Assembly (NCBI RefSeq): GCF_026341775.1
Contig: NZ_JAPEOB010000003.1
Span: 1,054,001-1,118,000, forward strand
Source: Streptomyces sp. NBC_00654
Lineage (GTDB): Bacteria; Actinomycetota; Actinomycetes; Streptomycetales; Streptomycetaceae
DNA length: 64,000 nucleotides
Direction of reading: 5' to 3'
Part shown: piece after piece, positions 33,447-41,698 of the stretch
Layout: every line of letters begins with the position of its first letter
Numbering within the stretch: position 1 is the stretch's first letter
Translations under genes and position numbers: made by a program
The notes under the pieces: model-generated
Seen by the model: only the letters and a program-made list of their open reading frames with translations
Told to the model about the DNA's origin: nothing
Databases searched by the model: none

Positions 33447-34160
33447 TTCCAGCAGCCGGAAGAATCCGACCTCCACATCCCCGTCGACGGCCAGCCCGGC
33501 CAGCGGGCCCTCGTACCGGGTGCGGCCGTCGCACAGCACCTGCACCCGGTCGCAGACCTGCGCGACCTCGGCCAGCTGGTGGCTGGCGATCAGGACGGCG
33601 ACGCCCTCGTCGGCCAGGGAGCGGATGATTCCGCGCATCTCCCGGATACCGACGGGGTCGAGTCCGTTGGTGGGCTCGTCCAGGACGATCAGCCGCGGTT
33701 TGGCCAGCAGCGCGACGGCGATGCCCAGCCGCCACCGCATTCCGAGGGAGTACGAGGAGACCCGCCGGCCGCGCGCCTCGGTCATCTTCACCAGGCGCAG
33801 CGCCGGTTCGATCCATTCCTCGGGCACACAGCGCAGCCTCGTGTGCACCCTCAGCGTCTCGTCACCGGTCAGTGTCGGCCACAGGCCGGGGACTTCGATC
33901 AGGGCCCCGACGTCCGCCAGTGAATCCCGTCCCACCGGCTTGCCGAAGATCTCGATGGTGCCCGCTGTCGGCCGCTGGAGTCCCAGCAGAGCCTTCATGA
34001 GCGTCGTCTTGCCGGCGCCGTTCGGTCCGAGGAGTCCATAGACCTCGCCCGCCCGCACAGTGAGGTCCACCCCGTCCAGGGCGTATCGGGAACCGTAGCG
34101 CTTGCTGAGCCCGCGGATCGTCAGCGCCGCTGTCTCCGGCCGGGATTCGTACACGGTCAT
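33423..34160 (-). CDS. lantibiotic immunity ABC ATPase (LanF-type)
   Basis: This 245-residue ATPase has Walker [19 protein letters not shown], signature VSSYSLGMRWRLGIAVALL, Walker B RLIVLDEPTNGLDP and the switch IASHQLAEVAQVCD. The short size and signature fit the bacitracin/lantibiotic protection group (LanF, BcrA). With the permease at 34163 it is predicted to expel the lantibiotic from the membrane. The permease lies 2 bases away and the pair is one transcript. Ring-type tandem repeats precede the permease. Confidence 0.88.
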   Translation of the reverse strand: MTVYESRPETAALTIRGLSKRYGSRYALDGVDLTVRAGEVYGLLGPNGAGKTTLMKALLGLQRPTAGTIEIFGKPVGRDSLADVGALIEVPGLWPTLTGDETLRVHTRLRCVPEEWIEPALRLVKMTEARGRRVSSYSLGMRWRLGIAVALLAKPRLIVLDEPTNGLDPVGIREMRGIIRSLADEGVAVLIASHQLAEVAQVCDRVQVLCDGRTRYEGPLAGLAVDGDVEVGFFRLLESVDAGIR

Positions 34161-34162
34161 GG

Positions 34163-34966
34163 TCAGATCTCCTTTCGCTGCATGTGCACACGGCCGATGA
34201 GCAGCAGGGCCGCCGTCAGCACGACGGCCAGTCCCACGGCGAGCGGGATGGCGGACATGGCGGTGACCGGGCTCCCCTCGGGCAGCGGCACTCCGTTCGG
34301 TCCGATCCCGGCCAGGGGCAGCACCACCCGCATCGGCCAGGCGAAGGGGACGGCGAACCAGAAGTCCTTGTCCGAGACGAGCGCGCCGCACAGCAGCCCG
34401 GCGATGCCCACGCCGATCCCGGGACCCATCCCCCACACGAACGAGACCAGCACGGCCAGCGCCGTCATCGACAGGCCCACCAGCCAGGGCAGATAGACCG
34501 CCGCGACCACCATGCCCATGCCGCCCGGGAAGTCGCCGCTGATCAGCGCCCCGATCGAGAGCATCACCAGCAGCACGCAGGAGGACAGGAACCCCAGCAC
34601 ACCCAGCGCGGCCACCTTGCCGACGAAATACCGCCCCCGCGGGACCCCGTACGACAGCAGGAGCCGCCAGGCGTCCTGGTCGGCGCGGACCGACAGCGCG
34701 GCGGCCAGGCCCGCGGTCATCGGCACCAGCACGCCCCAGAACTCCAGCGTCACATTGCGGAAGACCTCGAAGGTCTGCCCCGCCTTCGCCTCGGAGGAGC
34801 CCAGGGAGCCGAGGAACAGCGGGATGGTGATGATCACGGGAGCGAGCAGGTGGTACCAGAGGACGAATCCCCTCTTGTTGCGGGCGAGCTCGGTCCCCAC
34901 CACGGTCGACAGCGACGGATTGTCGCGCTGCCCCACGAGGGGCGGGTCGGCTGTGTCGTGCGCCAT
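34163..34966 (-). CDS. lantibiotic immunity ABC permease (LanE-type)
   Basis: This 267-residue protein begins MAHDTADPPLVGQRDNP and has about six helices (for example YHLLAPVIITIPLFLGSLG and GKVAALGVLGFLSSCVLLVML). The ABC-2 loop is RADQDAWRLLLSYGVPRGRYFVGKV. It pairs with the ATPase at 33423. The family fits LanE/LanG self-protection permeases. The start ATG 34964-34966 lies about 15 bases downstream of four 17-bp tandem repeats. Confidence 0.85.
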   Translation of the reverse strand: MAHDTADPPLVGQRDNPSLSTVVGTELARNKRGFVLWYHLLAPVIITIPLFLGSLGSSEAKAGQTFEVFRNVTLEFWGVLVPMTAGLAAALSVRADQDAWRLLLSYGVPRGRYFVGKVAALGVLGFLSSCVLLVMLSIGALISGDFPGGMGMVVAAVYLPWLVGLSMTALAVLVSFVWGMGPGIGVGIAGLLCGALVSDKDFWFAVPFAWPMRVVLPLAGIGPNGVPLPEGSPVTAMSAIPLAVGLAVVLTAALLLIGRVHMQRKEI

Positions 34967-34980
34967 GAGTTCTCCTACCT

Positions 34981-35048
34981 GACCGTTGTCGGTTGTCGAC
35001 CGTTGTCGGTTGTCGACCGTTGCCGGTTGTCGACCGTTGCCGGTTGTG
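34981..35048. repeat. four 17-bp tandem repeats upstream of lanEF
   Basis: Units 34981-34997, 34998-35014, 35015-35031 and 35032-35048 read GACCGTTGTCGGTTGTC with small changes (T to C in the last two). Each unit holds two GTTGTC or GTTGCC half-sites. They lie directly before the permease ATG, so they may be an operator or part of the leader. No comparable repeats precede other cluster genes. Confidence 0.7.
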
Positions 35049-35265
35049 CCAGGTACGTAGCGAAGTCCGGAGCCGCGGTTCGCGGCGGGAGGACGCGGTC
35101 GCCCGACTGGCAGACGGCAGACACCTGACAGAGGGCTGCCAACCGCCCCGGCGGGAGCACGTTCCGACGCGTGCGGATGCGAGCGTGATAGGCACCGCCG
35201 GGCCGCCGCCACCGGGGTGGGCCGGTCGGGTGTTCCCGCACCAGCATCGTCAGGGAGGAACCCTC

Positions 35266-35595
35266 ATGAAGAAGCTCAGCAGCGTGCTCGTGGCCGGCGC
35301 CATGGCCCTCGCGCTCGGCGGTCTCGTCACCCCCGCCGCCTCAGCCCCCGCCGCACCCACCGCACCCACCGCCTCAGCCGTCCCCGGCGCCTCCGCCGCA
35401 GTGGGGATCATGAGGGTCTGGCATGCGACGGTGCAGTGCCAGATCGTGCGGATCAGCGACAACAACGCGATCAGGTACGACAGGGCCGACGGCACGGGCA
35501 ACACCGAGAAGGCGGCCATCGACGACGCGGCGCGCAACATCCCCGTCCCGGCCGGGCACTACAAGCGCCACTGCGACGCGAAGCGCACCTGGTAA
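35266..35595 (+). CDS. small secreted protein with one disulfide
   Basis: This 109-residue protein has a signal peptide (MKKLSSVLVAGAMALALGG) cut about ASA and an Ala/Pro-rich spacer. The ~60-residue mature domain contains just two Cys (TVQCQIVRIS, HYKRHCDAKRTW), which may pair. It resembles small secreted Streptomyces proteins of unknown function. GGGAGG lies upstream of the ATG. It ends right before an A/T-rich terminator. It flanks the lantibiotic cluster but shows no link to it. Confidence 0.75.
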   Translation: MKKLSSVLVAGAMALALGGLVTPAASAPAAPTAPTASAVPGASAAVGIMRVWHATVQCQIVRISDNNAIRYDRADGTGNTEKAAIDDAARNIPVPAGHYKRHCDAKRTW

Positions 35596-35597
35596 CG

Positions 35598-35639
35598 TCA
35601 AAAAAAAGGGGAGCGGACCGGATCGCCCCCCTTTTTTTG
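35598..35639. terminator. A/T-flanked bidirectional terminator
   Basis: A stem formed by AAAAAAAGGGG and CCCCCCTTTTTTT follows the small secreted protein gene. The T-run fits intrinsic termination on the plus strand and the A-run gives termination on the minus strand. This is unusually classical for Streptomyces. Confidence 0.8.
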
Positions 35640-35663
35640 TCCCCGGGCAGAAAGGCGCGAGCG

Positions 35664-35897
35664 ATGTCCGAAGCTCCCCGTGTGTACGAAGTGCGGCTGG
35701 GCGTCTACGCCACTCCGCAGCAGGCCGAGGACCTCAAGGAACGCATCTCCGCGATGCTGTGCCCGGACCCGGACCACGCGCCGCCGTGCCCGATCCCCTG
35801 GTCCGTCGCCCTGCTTCAGGGGGAGGGCCTGGAGGATCCCGACGCCTACGAGCACCTCGTCGAGCAGGGCCGCATCGAGAGCGGCCCCCGTCCGTAA
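35664..35897 (+). CDS. conserved-looking 77-aa protein, unknown function
   Basis: This acidic 77-residue protein begins MSEAPRVYEVRLGVYATPQQ and carries AMLCPDPDHAPPCPIPWSVALLQGEGLEDPD with two Cys. It reads like a small single-domain cytoplasmic protein, perhaps of the beta-alpha-beta kind. I do not recognise it. Codon use is normal for the genome and a purine-rich AGAAAGGCG lies upstream of ATG 35664. Confidence 0.6.
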   Translation: MSEAPRVYEVRLGVYATPQQAEDLKERISAMLCPDPDHAPPCPIPWSVALLQGEGLEDPDAYEHLVEQGRIESGPRP

Positions 35898-36064
35898 GGC
35901 CCCGCTCGTAGGCCGTGCCCGTAGGCCGTGCCGGCGACGTCGTGGCCGCGGAGTCCGGAGACCAAGAAGGTGGGGGCGGCGGGCCATCCGGCCCACCGCC
36001 CCCACCCGCGTACTCACTCGCTCACGCGCTCACTCACTCACGCGCGCTCACCCGCGTACGGAAG

Positions 36065-37888
36065 TCACTGCACGATCGTGATCCGGTCCGTGGCCGGCGG
36101 GGCCAGCGGAGCGGCCGCCGTCGAGTGGGCCGCCAGGTACGCGTTGAACACGTCCAGGTCCGACGCGCCGACCAGCTTGTTCGTGCCCTTGCCGAGGGCC
36201 GCGAAGCCGTCGCCGCCGCCCGCGAGGAACTCGTTCATCGCGACCCGGTAGCTCTTCGCCGGGTCGATCGCCTCGCCGTTGAGCTTGATGGTGTCGGCGG
36301 CCACGCGGGCCGCGCCCGTCTTCGTCAGGTCCAGCGTGTAGGTGAGACCCCGGGAGACCTGGAGGATCTTCGGGCTGGCCTCGTTGGAGCCGCTGACCTG
36401 CTGCTGAAGGGCCTCGATCACCTGGGCGCCGGTCAGGTCGACCACGTTCATCATGTTGGTGAACGGCTGGACGGTGAACGCCTCGCCGTACGTCACCACC
36501 CCGTCGCCCTCGCTGCCGGACGCCTTGTGGACCAGGTCCGAGCGGATACCGCCCGGGTTCATGAAGGCGATCTGGGCGCCGCCCTTGTCGGCCGGGGCCA
36601 GACCCTCCAGCTGGGCATCGGCGATCAGGTTGCCGAGCGGCTTCTCGGGGGCCGTGGCGCCGCGGCCGTTGATGTCGGCGGTGATCCAGCCCTGCGGCTT
36701 GTTGGCGATGGGGGCCGCGAGGGCGTTCCAGCGGGCGATCAGCTTCGTCATGTCGGTGGCCTTGGCCTGGTCCCGGCTGACGACGTGGTTCGCGGACTTC
36801 ACCGACGTACGGACGATGTCCTTGGTGCGACGGTCGTAGGTGAGCGTCGTGTCGGTGTAGACCTTGCCGAACGAGGAGGCCGAGGTGACCATGCGCGGCT
36901 TGCCCGACGGGTCCGGGACGGTGCACACGTACGCCTGGTGGGTGTGGCCCGTGACCAGCGCGTCCACCTTGGGCGTGATGCCCTTGGCGATGTCGACGAT
37001 CGGCCCGGAGATGCCGTCACCGGCGCCGGGGCTGTCGCAGTCGTAGTTGTACGAGGTCGAGGCGGGGGCCCCGCCCTCGTGGATCAGCGCGACGATCGAC
37101 TTGACGCCCTTGCGGTCCAGCTCCTTGGCGTACTTGTTGATCGTCTCGACCTCGTCGTGGAACTTCAGGCCCTTGACGCCGTTGGCGGTGACGATGTTCG
37201 GCGTGCCTTCCAGGGTCACCCCGATGAAGCCGATCTTGACGCCGTTCTTCTTCCACACCGTGTACGGCTTGAGAAGCGGCTTGCCGGTCTTCTCCTTCGT
37301 CACGTTGGCCGCGAGGTAGGGGAAGTCCGCGCCCTTGAACTTCTTGCCCTTCTCGTAGCAGCCCTCGGTGGGGTGGCAGCCGCCGTTCTGGAGGCGGGCC
37401 AGCTCGGCCGAGCCCTCGTCGAACTCGTGGTTGCCGACCGCCGTCACATCGAGGTCGAGCTTGTTCAGCGCCTCGATCGTCGGCTCGTCGTGGAAGAGCC
37501 CCGACATCAGCGGGCTGGCGCCCACCATGTCACCGCCCGCGGCGGTGACGGAGTAGCGGTTGCCCTCGCGTGCCTCGCGCAGCGACGTGGCGAGGTATTC
37601 GACGCCGCCTGCGGGGATCGACTTCACCGTGCCGTCGGCCTGCGTCTCGGAGACCGTGCCCGCGGAACCGGCCGGGGGCTCAAGATTGCCGTGGAGGTCG
37701 TTGAAGGACAGCAGCTGCACATCGACGGTGCGGGGCTTGTGCCCGTGCCCGTGGCCATGTCCGTGGCCATTGCCCCGGTCCTGGGCGCCGGCCGGCATCG
37801 CGGCGACGAGCGCGCCCACGGTGGCCAGACCGGCCGCGGCGGCGAGCACCCGCCGGGACGCACGGTTCTTCTGCGGAGTCGCTGACAT
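36065..37888 (-). CDS. secreted 5'-nucleotidase
   Basis: This 607-residue protein has a signal peptide (about residues 1-36), then a His/Gly run (GNGHGHGHGHGH). The metallophosphatase domain has motifs LLSFNDLHGNLEP, VGNHEFDEGSAE and IALIHEGGAPA, with GHTHQAYVC as a metal-binding His pair. The C-terminal 5'-nucleotidase domain (KSADLTGAQVIEALQQQ) starts near residue 370. It releases nucleosides and phosphate from extracellular nucleotides. In S. coelicolor the homologous gene is SCO4152. Start ATG 37886-37888. Confidence 0.92.
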   Translation of the reverse strand: MSATPQKNRASRRVLAAAAGLATVGALVAAMPAGAQDRGNGHGHGHGHGHKPRTVDVQLLSFNDLHGNLEPPAGSAGTVSETQADGTVKSIPAGGVEYLATSLREAREGNRYSVTAAGGDMVGASPLMSGLFHDEPTIEALNKLDLDVTAVGNHEFDEGSAELARLQNGGCHPTEGCYEKGKKFKGADFPYLAANVTKEKTGKPLLKPYTVWKKNGVKIGFIGVTLEGTPNIVTANGVKGLKFHDEVETINKYAKELDRKGVKSIVALIHEGGAPASTSYNYDCDSPGAGDGISGPIVDIAKGITPKVDALVTGHTHQAYVCTVPDPSGKPRMVTSASSFGKVYTDTTLTYDRRTKDIVRTSVKSANHVVSRDQAKATDMTKLIARWNALAAPIANKPQGWITADINGRGATAPEKPLGNLIADAQLEGLAPADKGGAQIAFMNPGGIRSDLVHKASGSEGDGVVTYGEAFTVQPFTNMMNVVDLTGAQVIEALQQQVSGSNEASPKILQVSRGLTYTLDLTKTGAARVAADTIKLNGEAIDPAKSYRVAMNEFLAGGGDGFAALGKGTNKLVGASDLDVFNAYLAAHSTAAAPLAPPATDRITIVQ

Positions 37889-38110
37889 CGGTCCCCTTGT
37901 GGTGTCACATCGTGAATCCTGCGTGCCGCAGCCTAGGGTCAACGCGCGTAGCGCAACAGATGTTCGAGGTTACGAGCTGGTTGCCGTGCCGTCAGAAACC
38001 TCCCCTATCGGTCGATAGCGCCCACATGGCCCCCATATACCGCCGGAACCACCGCCGGATCTCCCCTCGGTGCCGTCGCCTCGCACGCCCGCCGCCGTAC
38101 GCTCGTACGC

Positions 38111-39034
38111 ATGACGACTGACGTACCGCTCCCCGCCCCCGGACGCGAGATTCAGACCCTCGACGCACTCGACCCCGCACAGGCCGAAGCCGTTCTCGCC
38201 CTGCTCGGCGAGGCGGCCCGGTCCGACGGCAGGCAGGCGGTCTCCGAGCAGGGGCGGCTCCAGCTCCGGGGCGGACACCGCGCGGGCGTACGCCACTTCC
38301 TGCTGACCAGCGCCGGCGTCCTCGCCGGGTACGCCCAGCTGGAGGACACCGACCCCGTCGAGGCCCCGGCCGCCGAGCTCGTCGTGCACCCCGCGCACCG
38401 GGGCCACGGCCACGGGCGGGCCCTGGGCGCCGCACTGCTCGCCGCGACCGGCAAGCGGCTGCGGGCCTGGGCGCACGGGGGCAGTTCCGCCGCCCGGCAT
38501 CTGGCCCAGGTCCTCGGCCTCTCCCTCTTCCGCGAGCTGCGCCAGCTCCGGCGCACACTGATCCCCCTCGACATCCCCGAGCCGGTCCTGCCCGAGGGCG
38601 TCACCGTCCGCACCTTCGTGCCCGGACAGGACGACGCGGCCTGGCTCGCCGTGAACAGCGCCGCCTTCGCGCACCACCCCGAGCAGGGTTCGCTGACCCA
38701 GCGGGACCTGGACGACCGCAAGGGCGAGTCCTGGTTCGACCCGAAGGGCTTCTTCCTGGCCGAGCGCGCGGGCGCGCTCATCGGCTTCCACTGGACGAAG
38801 GTGCACGCGCGGGAGCAGCTCGGCGAGGTGTACGTCGTCGGCGTCCTGCCCGACGCGCAGGGCGGCGGCCTCGGCAAGGCGCTCACCGCGATCGGGCTGC
38901 GCCATCTGGCCGCCGAGGGGCTGCCCACCGCGATGCTCTACGTCGACGCCGACAATCCTGCGGCGCTGAAGGTGTACGAGCGGATGGGGTTCACCACCCA
39001 TGAGGTGGACCTGATGTACCGCACGGAGTCCTGA
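38111..39034 (+). CDS. mshD: mycothiol synthase MshD
   Basis: This 307-residue enzyme has two GNAT domains. It acetylates Cys-GlcN-Ins to finish mycothiol, the actinobacterial thiol. The first acetyl-CoA-like site is VVHPAHRGHGHGRALG, and the active second site is VVGVLPDAQGGGLGKALTAIGLRHLA. The C-terminus MGFTTHEVDLMYR is typical. Length agrees with MshD (about 305-315). ATG 38111. It is divergent from the nucleotidase gene and corresponds to SCO4151 in my memory. Confidence 0.92.
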   Translation: MTTDVPLPAPGREIQTLDALDPAQAEAVLALLGEAARSDGRQAVSEQGRLQLRGGHRAGVRHFLLTSAGVLAGYAQLEDTDPVEAPAAELVVHPAHRGHGHGRALGAALLAATGKRLRAWAHGGSSAARHLAQVLGLSLFRELRQLRRTLIPLDIPEPVLPEGVTVRTFVPGQDDAAWLAVNSAAFAHHPEQGSLTQRDLDDRKGESWFDPKGFFLAERAGALIGFHWTKVHAREQLGEVYVVGVLPDAQGGGLGKALTAIGLRHLAAEGLPTAMLYVDADNPAALKVYERMGFTTHEVDLMYRTES

Positions 39035-39210
39035 CACACGAAGTCCCGGCGTACGGGTCCTGACACACGAAGTCCCGGCGTACGGGTCCCGGCATACGGG
39101 GTCCCTGCATACGGGTCCTGGCATACGGGGCCCCGGCGTACGGGTCCCGGCACTCAGGGGCCCGGCGTACAGGGCGCCCAAGCGCATGAAGTCCCGGCAT
39201 ACGGGGCGGG
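39029..39210. repeat. degenerate tandem repeats downstream of mshD
   Basis: A 29-bp unit is exactly duplicated (39029-39057, 39058-39086), the first copy covering the mshD stop. About seven shorter copies of a TCCCGGCRTACGGG motif follow to about 39210. Each short unit is a small imperfect hairpin (CCCG..CGGG). The array may be a minisatellite or a 3' RNA-stability element. Confidence 0.7.
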
Positions 39211-39235
39211 CTCCGACGGGGGCTCAGAACACCGA

Positions 39236-39261
39236 GGGGCGGCGTCACTTGACGCCGCCCC
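39236..39261. terminator. terminator before GntR gene
   Basis: GGGGCGGCGTCA (39236-39247) and TGACGCCGCCCC (39250-39261) form a perfect 12-bp stem, followed by TTCTTTCC. It probably ends the mshD transcript. Confidence 0.7.
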
Positions 39262-39268
39262 TTCTTTC

Positions 39269-39306
39269 CACCACCCTTTCACTACTCAATTAGTGAAAGG
39301 GTGGTG
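39269..39306. promoter_or_regulatory. 16-bp inverted-repeat operator of the GntR/ABC operon
   Basis: CACCACCCTTTCACTA (39269-39284) and TAGTGAAAGGGTGGTG (39291-39306) are perfectly complementary across a 6-base spacer. It ends just before the GntR start and covers its ribosome-binding site. GntR dimers bind such palindromes, so this is a likely autoregulatory site, which could also form a strong hairpin in the mRNA. Confidence 0.75.
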
Positions 39307-39309
39307 CAC

Positions 39310-39720
39310 ATGGCAGAGTCCGCAGCGGTCGAGTTCCGTATCGACCGGCGCAGCGGCGTCGCCACGTACCTCCAGATCGTCCAGCAGACCAAACAGGCCC
39401 TGCGTCTGGGCGTCCTGGAACCGGGCGACCGGCTGCCCACCGCCCGCGAGGTGGTGGAGGCGACGGCCATCAACCCGAACACCGTGCTCAAGGCCTACCG
39501 CGAACTGGAGCGCGAAGGGCTGGTGGAGGCCCGGCGTGGACTCGGCACCTTCGTCCGCCGGACCCTCGGGAGCGCCGCGGCGGGCACCGAAGCACCCCTG
39601 CGCGCCGAACTCGCCGAGTGGACGCGCAGGGCCCGGAAGGCCGGGCTGGAGAAGGACGACGCGATCGCGCTCTTCACCGCCGTACTGGACAGCACATTCG
39701 AGGGGGACCAGCACTCATGA
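39310..39720 (+). CDS. GntR-family regulator (YtrA-like)
   Basis: This 136-residue repressor has a winged helix (SGVATYLQIVQQTKQALRLGVLEPGDRLPTAREVVEATAINPNTVLKAYRELEREGLVEARRGLGTFV) and only a short C-terminal arm (about 50 residues), as in the YtrA subfamily. YtrA regulators control neighbouring ABC transporter genes. ATG 39310 was chosen because GAAAGG lies 8 bases upstream; GTG codons at 39301 and 39304 lie inside the operator. The ATPase gene overlaps by ATGA. Confidence 0.9.
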   Translation: MAESAAVEFRIDRRSGVATYLQIVQQTKQALRLGVLEPGDRLPTAREVVEATAINPNTVLKAYRELEREGLVEARRGLGTFVRRTLGSAAAGTEAPLRAELAEWTRRARKAGLEKDDAIALFTAVLDSTFEGDQHS

Positions 39721-40619
39721 CAGGCGCTGCGATCGAGGCGGACGGCCTCGGTACGAGGTACGGGCGAAAGAGCCGATGGGCCCTGCGCGACTGCACGTTC
39801 CGGCTGCCCGCCGGACGGGTCTGCGCGCTCGTCGGGCCCAACGGGGCCGGCAAGTCCACACTGCTCGCGCTGACGGCCGGGCTGCGCGGGGCGGACGAGG
39901 GCACGCTGCGCGTCCTGGGTTCCTCCCCCGTCGAGGCCCGGAACCGGATCGCGTACGTCGCCCAGGAGAAGCCGCTGTACCCGCAGTTGACGGTGCGGGA
40001 CACCCTGCGGGCGGGCCGCGCGCTGAACCCCGCGTCCTGGGACCCGGACACCGCCGAACGCGTCGTCGGGGACCTCCCGGGGGAGGCGAGGGTCCGCTCG
40101 CTCTCCGGCGGTCAGCGCACCCGGCTCGCGCTGGCCCTCGCGCTCGGCAAACGGCCCGAACTGATGCTGCTGGACGAGCCGATGGCCGATCTCGACCCGC
40201 TCGTCCGCCACCGGCTGATGGGGGTCCTGATGGCCGAGGCCGCCGAGCACGGCACCACCATCGTGATGTCCTCGCACATCCTCACCGAACTGGAGGGCGC
40301 CTGCGACTACCTCCTGCTCGTCGACGGCGGCCGGATCCGCCTCGGCGGGGAGACCGAGGACATCGTCACCGCGCACGCCCTGCTCACCGGCCGGGTCCGC
40401 GACCTGGCCCCGCACACCGTCATCGAATCGCGCACGACGGGGCGTCAGCTCACCGCACTGGTACGGAAGGAGGGCCCGGTGGACGACACCGCCTGGGACA
40501 TCACGGAACCCTCGCTGGAGGAACTGCTGCTCGCACACCTCCGCGCACCCGAGGCCCCACCGCTGCTCACCCCGAGCGCGGCGGCCCCCATGTCCCGAGA
40601 GGCGGTGGCTTCGGCATGA
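39717..40619 (+). CDS. ABC transporter ATPase (GntR/YtrA operon)
   Basis: This 300-residue ATPase has Walker A LVGPNGAGKSTLLALTAGLR, signature VRSLSGGQRTRLALALAL, Walker B LMLLDEPMADLDP and switch MSSHILTEL. The C-terminal 75 residues are an accessory domain. The operon order regulator-ATPase-permease matches YtrA-type transporters that respond to cell-wall-active peptides. The substrate is unknown. Both borders overlap neighbours by 4 bases. Confidence 0.9.
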   Translation: MTGAAIEADGLGTRYGRKSRWALRDCTFRLPAGRVCALVGPNGAGKSTLLALTAGLRGADEGTLRVLGSSPVEARNRIAYVAQEKPLYPQLTVRDTLRAGRALNPASWDPDTAERVVGDLPGEARVRSLSGGQRTRLALALALGKRPELMLLDEPMADLDPLVRHRLMGVLMAEAAEHGTTIVMSSHILTELEGACDYLLLVDGGRIRLGGETEDIVTAHALLTGRVRDLAPHTVIESRTTGRQLTALVRKEGPVDDTAWDITEPSLEELLLAHLRAPEAPPLLTPSAAAPMSREAVASA

Positions 40620-41680
40620 GCACCCTCACCCGGCATGAACCCGGCAAGCCCGGAAAGCCCGGCGCACCCGGCACGCACGCCGACGAAGCACGCACCGGCG
40701 CACCTGGCGGCGCACGCGTCGACGGCCCGCTCTCCGGCCCCGTCCGCGTCCTGCTCCGCGTGCACCGCCGCCCCCTCTGGACGGCGGGCGCGCTGCTCCT
40801 GCTCGGTATCGGGGCGGTCGTGGCACTGCGGATCTGGGTCGCGGCCGCGTCCGGCCAGGAGCGCTGCCCCGACGGGGACATCACCGCCTGCGGCGACGAC
40901 GTGTACCAGCCCACCTACGCACGCACCAGCGCCGAAACGTTCCTCGCCGACGGCGGCAACGTGACGCTGCTGCTCGCCGGACTGCTCGGCATCCTCGTCG
41001 CGGGCCCGCTCATCGCCCGGGAGCTGGAGAGCGGCACGTTCAGGATGGCGTGGACCCAGTCGGTGGCCCCCTCCCGGTGGCTGACCGTGCGCATCGCCGT
41101 CCCGGTGGTTCTGGCCACGGCCGCGACCGCCGTGGTGGTGCCCGTGTACCGCTGGGGCTGGACGGGCCTCCAGCACAACCCGTTCTCCTGGGGGCTGCGC
41201 TGGTACGAGGGCAGCGTCTATCTGGGCAGCGGCCCGGTCACGCTCGGATACGCCCTGCTGGCCGTGGCCCTCGGCGCGCTCGTCGCCGTACTCGTACGCC
41301 GCACCCTGCCGGCCATGGGGATCACCGCGCTCCTGGTCGGCGCCGTCGCCGTGACCCTGACGCAGCTGCGCGAGCACCTCTGGCCGGTCGCCCGGCTCTC
41401 GGGGAAGCGGGGCCCGGACGACTTCGCCTGGTTCATCGACTCGGGCATGCTGACCGCCTCCGGCAGGGCGGTGTACTGGAACGACTGCGCCGGCGCGGGA
41501 ACGCCCGGCGGGGATCTGTCCGTGTGCATGCGTGAGCGCGGTGGCGTCACCCCGTTCACCGATGTCCACCCGGCCTCCCACTTCTGGCCCCTCCAGCTCG
41601 TCGAGACGGGCATCCTGCTCGCCGTCGCCGCCCTGGCCGTGTTCGCCGCCTTCCGGGTGCTGCGCCGCCTGCACGGCTGA
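40616..41680 (+). CDS. ABC transporter permease (GntR/YtrA operon)
   Basis: This 354-residue membrane protein has a Gly/Pro-rich N-terminal tail (KPGKPGAPGTHADEARTG) and about six helices (LLLLGIGAVVALRIWV, LLLAGLLGILVAGPLIA, and others). The segment ARELESGTFRMAWTQSVAPSRW is typical of ABC-2 permeases. The extracytoplasmic loop around RCPDGDITACGDDVYQPTYA carries Cys that could form a disulfide. It works with the ATPase at 39717. Confidence 0.85.
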   Translation: MSTLTRHEPGKPGKPGAPGTHADEARTGAPGGARVDGPLSGPVRVLLRVHRRPLWTAGALLLLGIGAVVALRIWVAAASGQERCPDGDITACGDDVYQPTYARTSAETFLADGGNVTLLLAGLLGILVAGPLIARELESGTFRMAWTQSVAPSRWLTVRIAVPVVLATAATAVVVPVYRWGWTGLQHNPFSWGLRWYEGSVYLGSGPVTLGYALLAVALGALVAVLVRRTLPAMGITALLVGAVAVTLTQLREHLWPVARLSGKRGPDDFAWFIDSGMLTASGRAVYWNDCAGAGTPGGDLSVCMRERGGVTPFTDVHPASHFWPLQLVETGILLAVAALAVFAAFRVLRRLHG

Positions 41681-41698
41681 GAGGGGCCACCGGCTCCC

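Noticed and set aside
34981..35048. Possible CRISPR array from the 17-bp repeats
   Set aside because: Units are directly adjacent with no spacers, and no cas genes are near.
19192..35600. Mobile element origin of the lantibiotic cluster
   Set aside because: No integrase, transposase, tRNA target or flanking direct repeats were seen. Lateral transfer is still possible but not shown.
39029..39210. Possible CRISPR or REP array after mshD
   Set aside because: Repeats abut without unique spacers of constant length; unit length varies.
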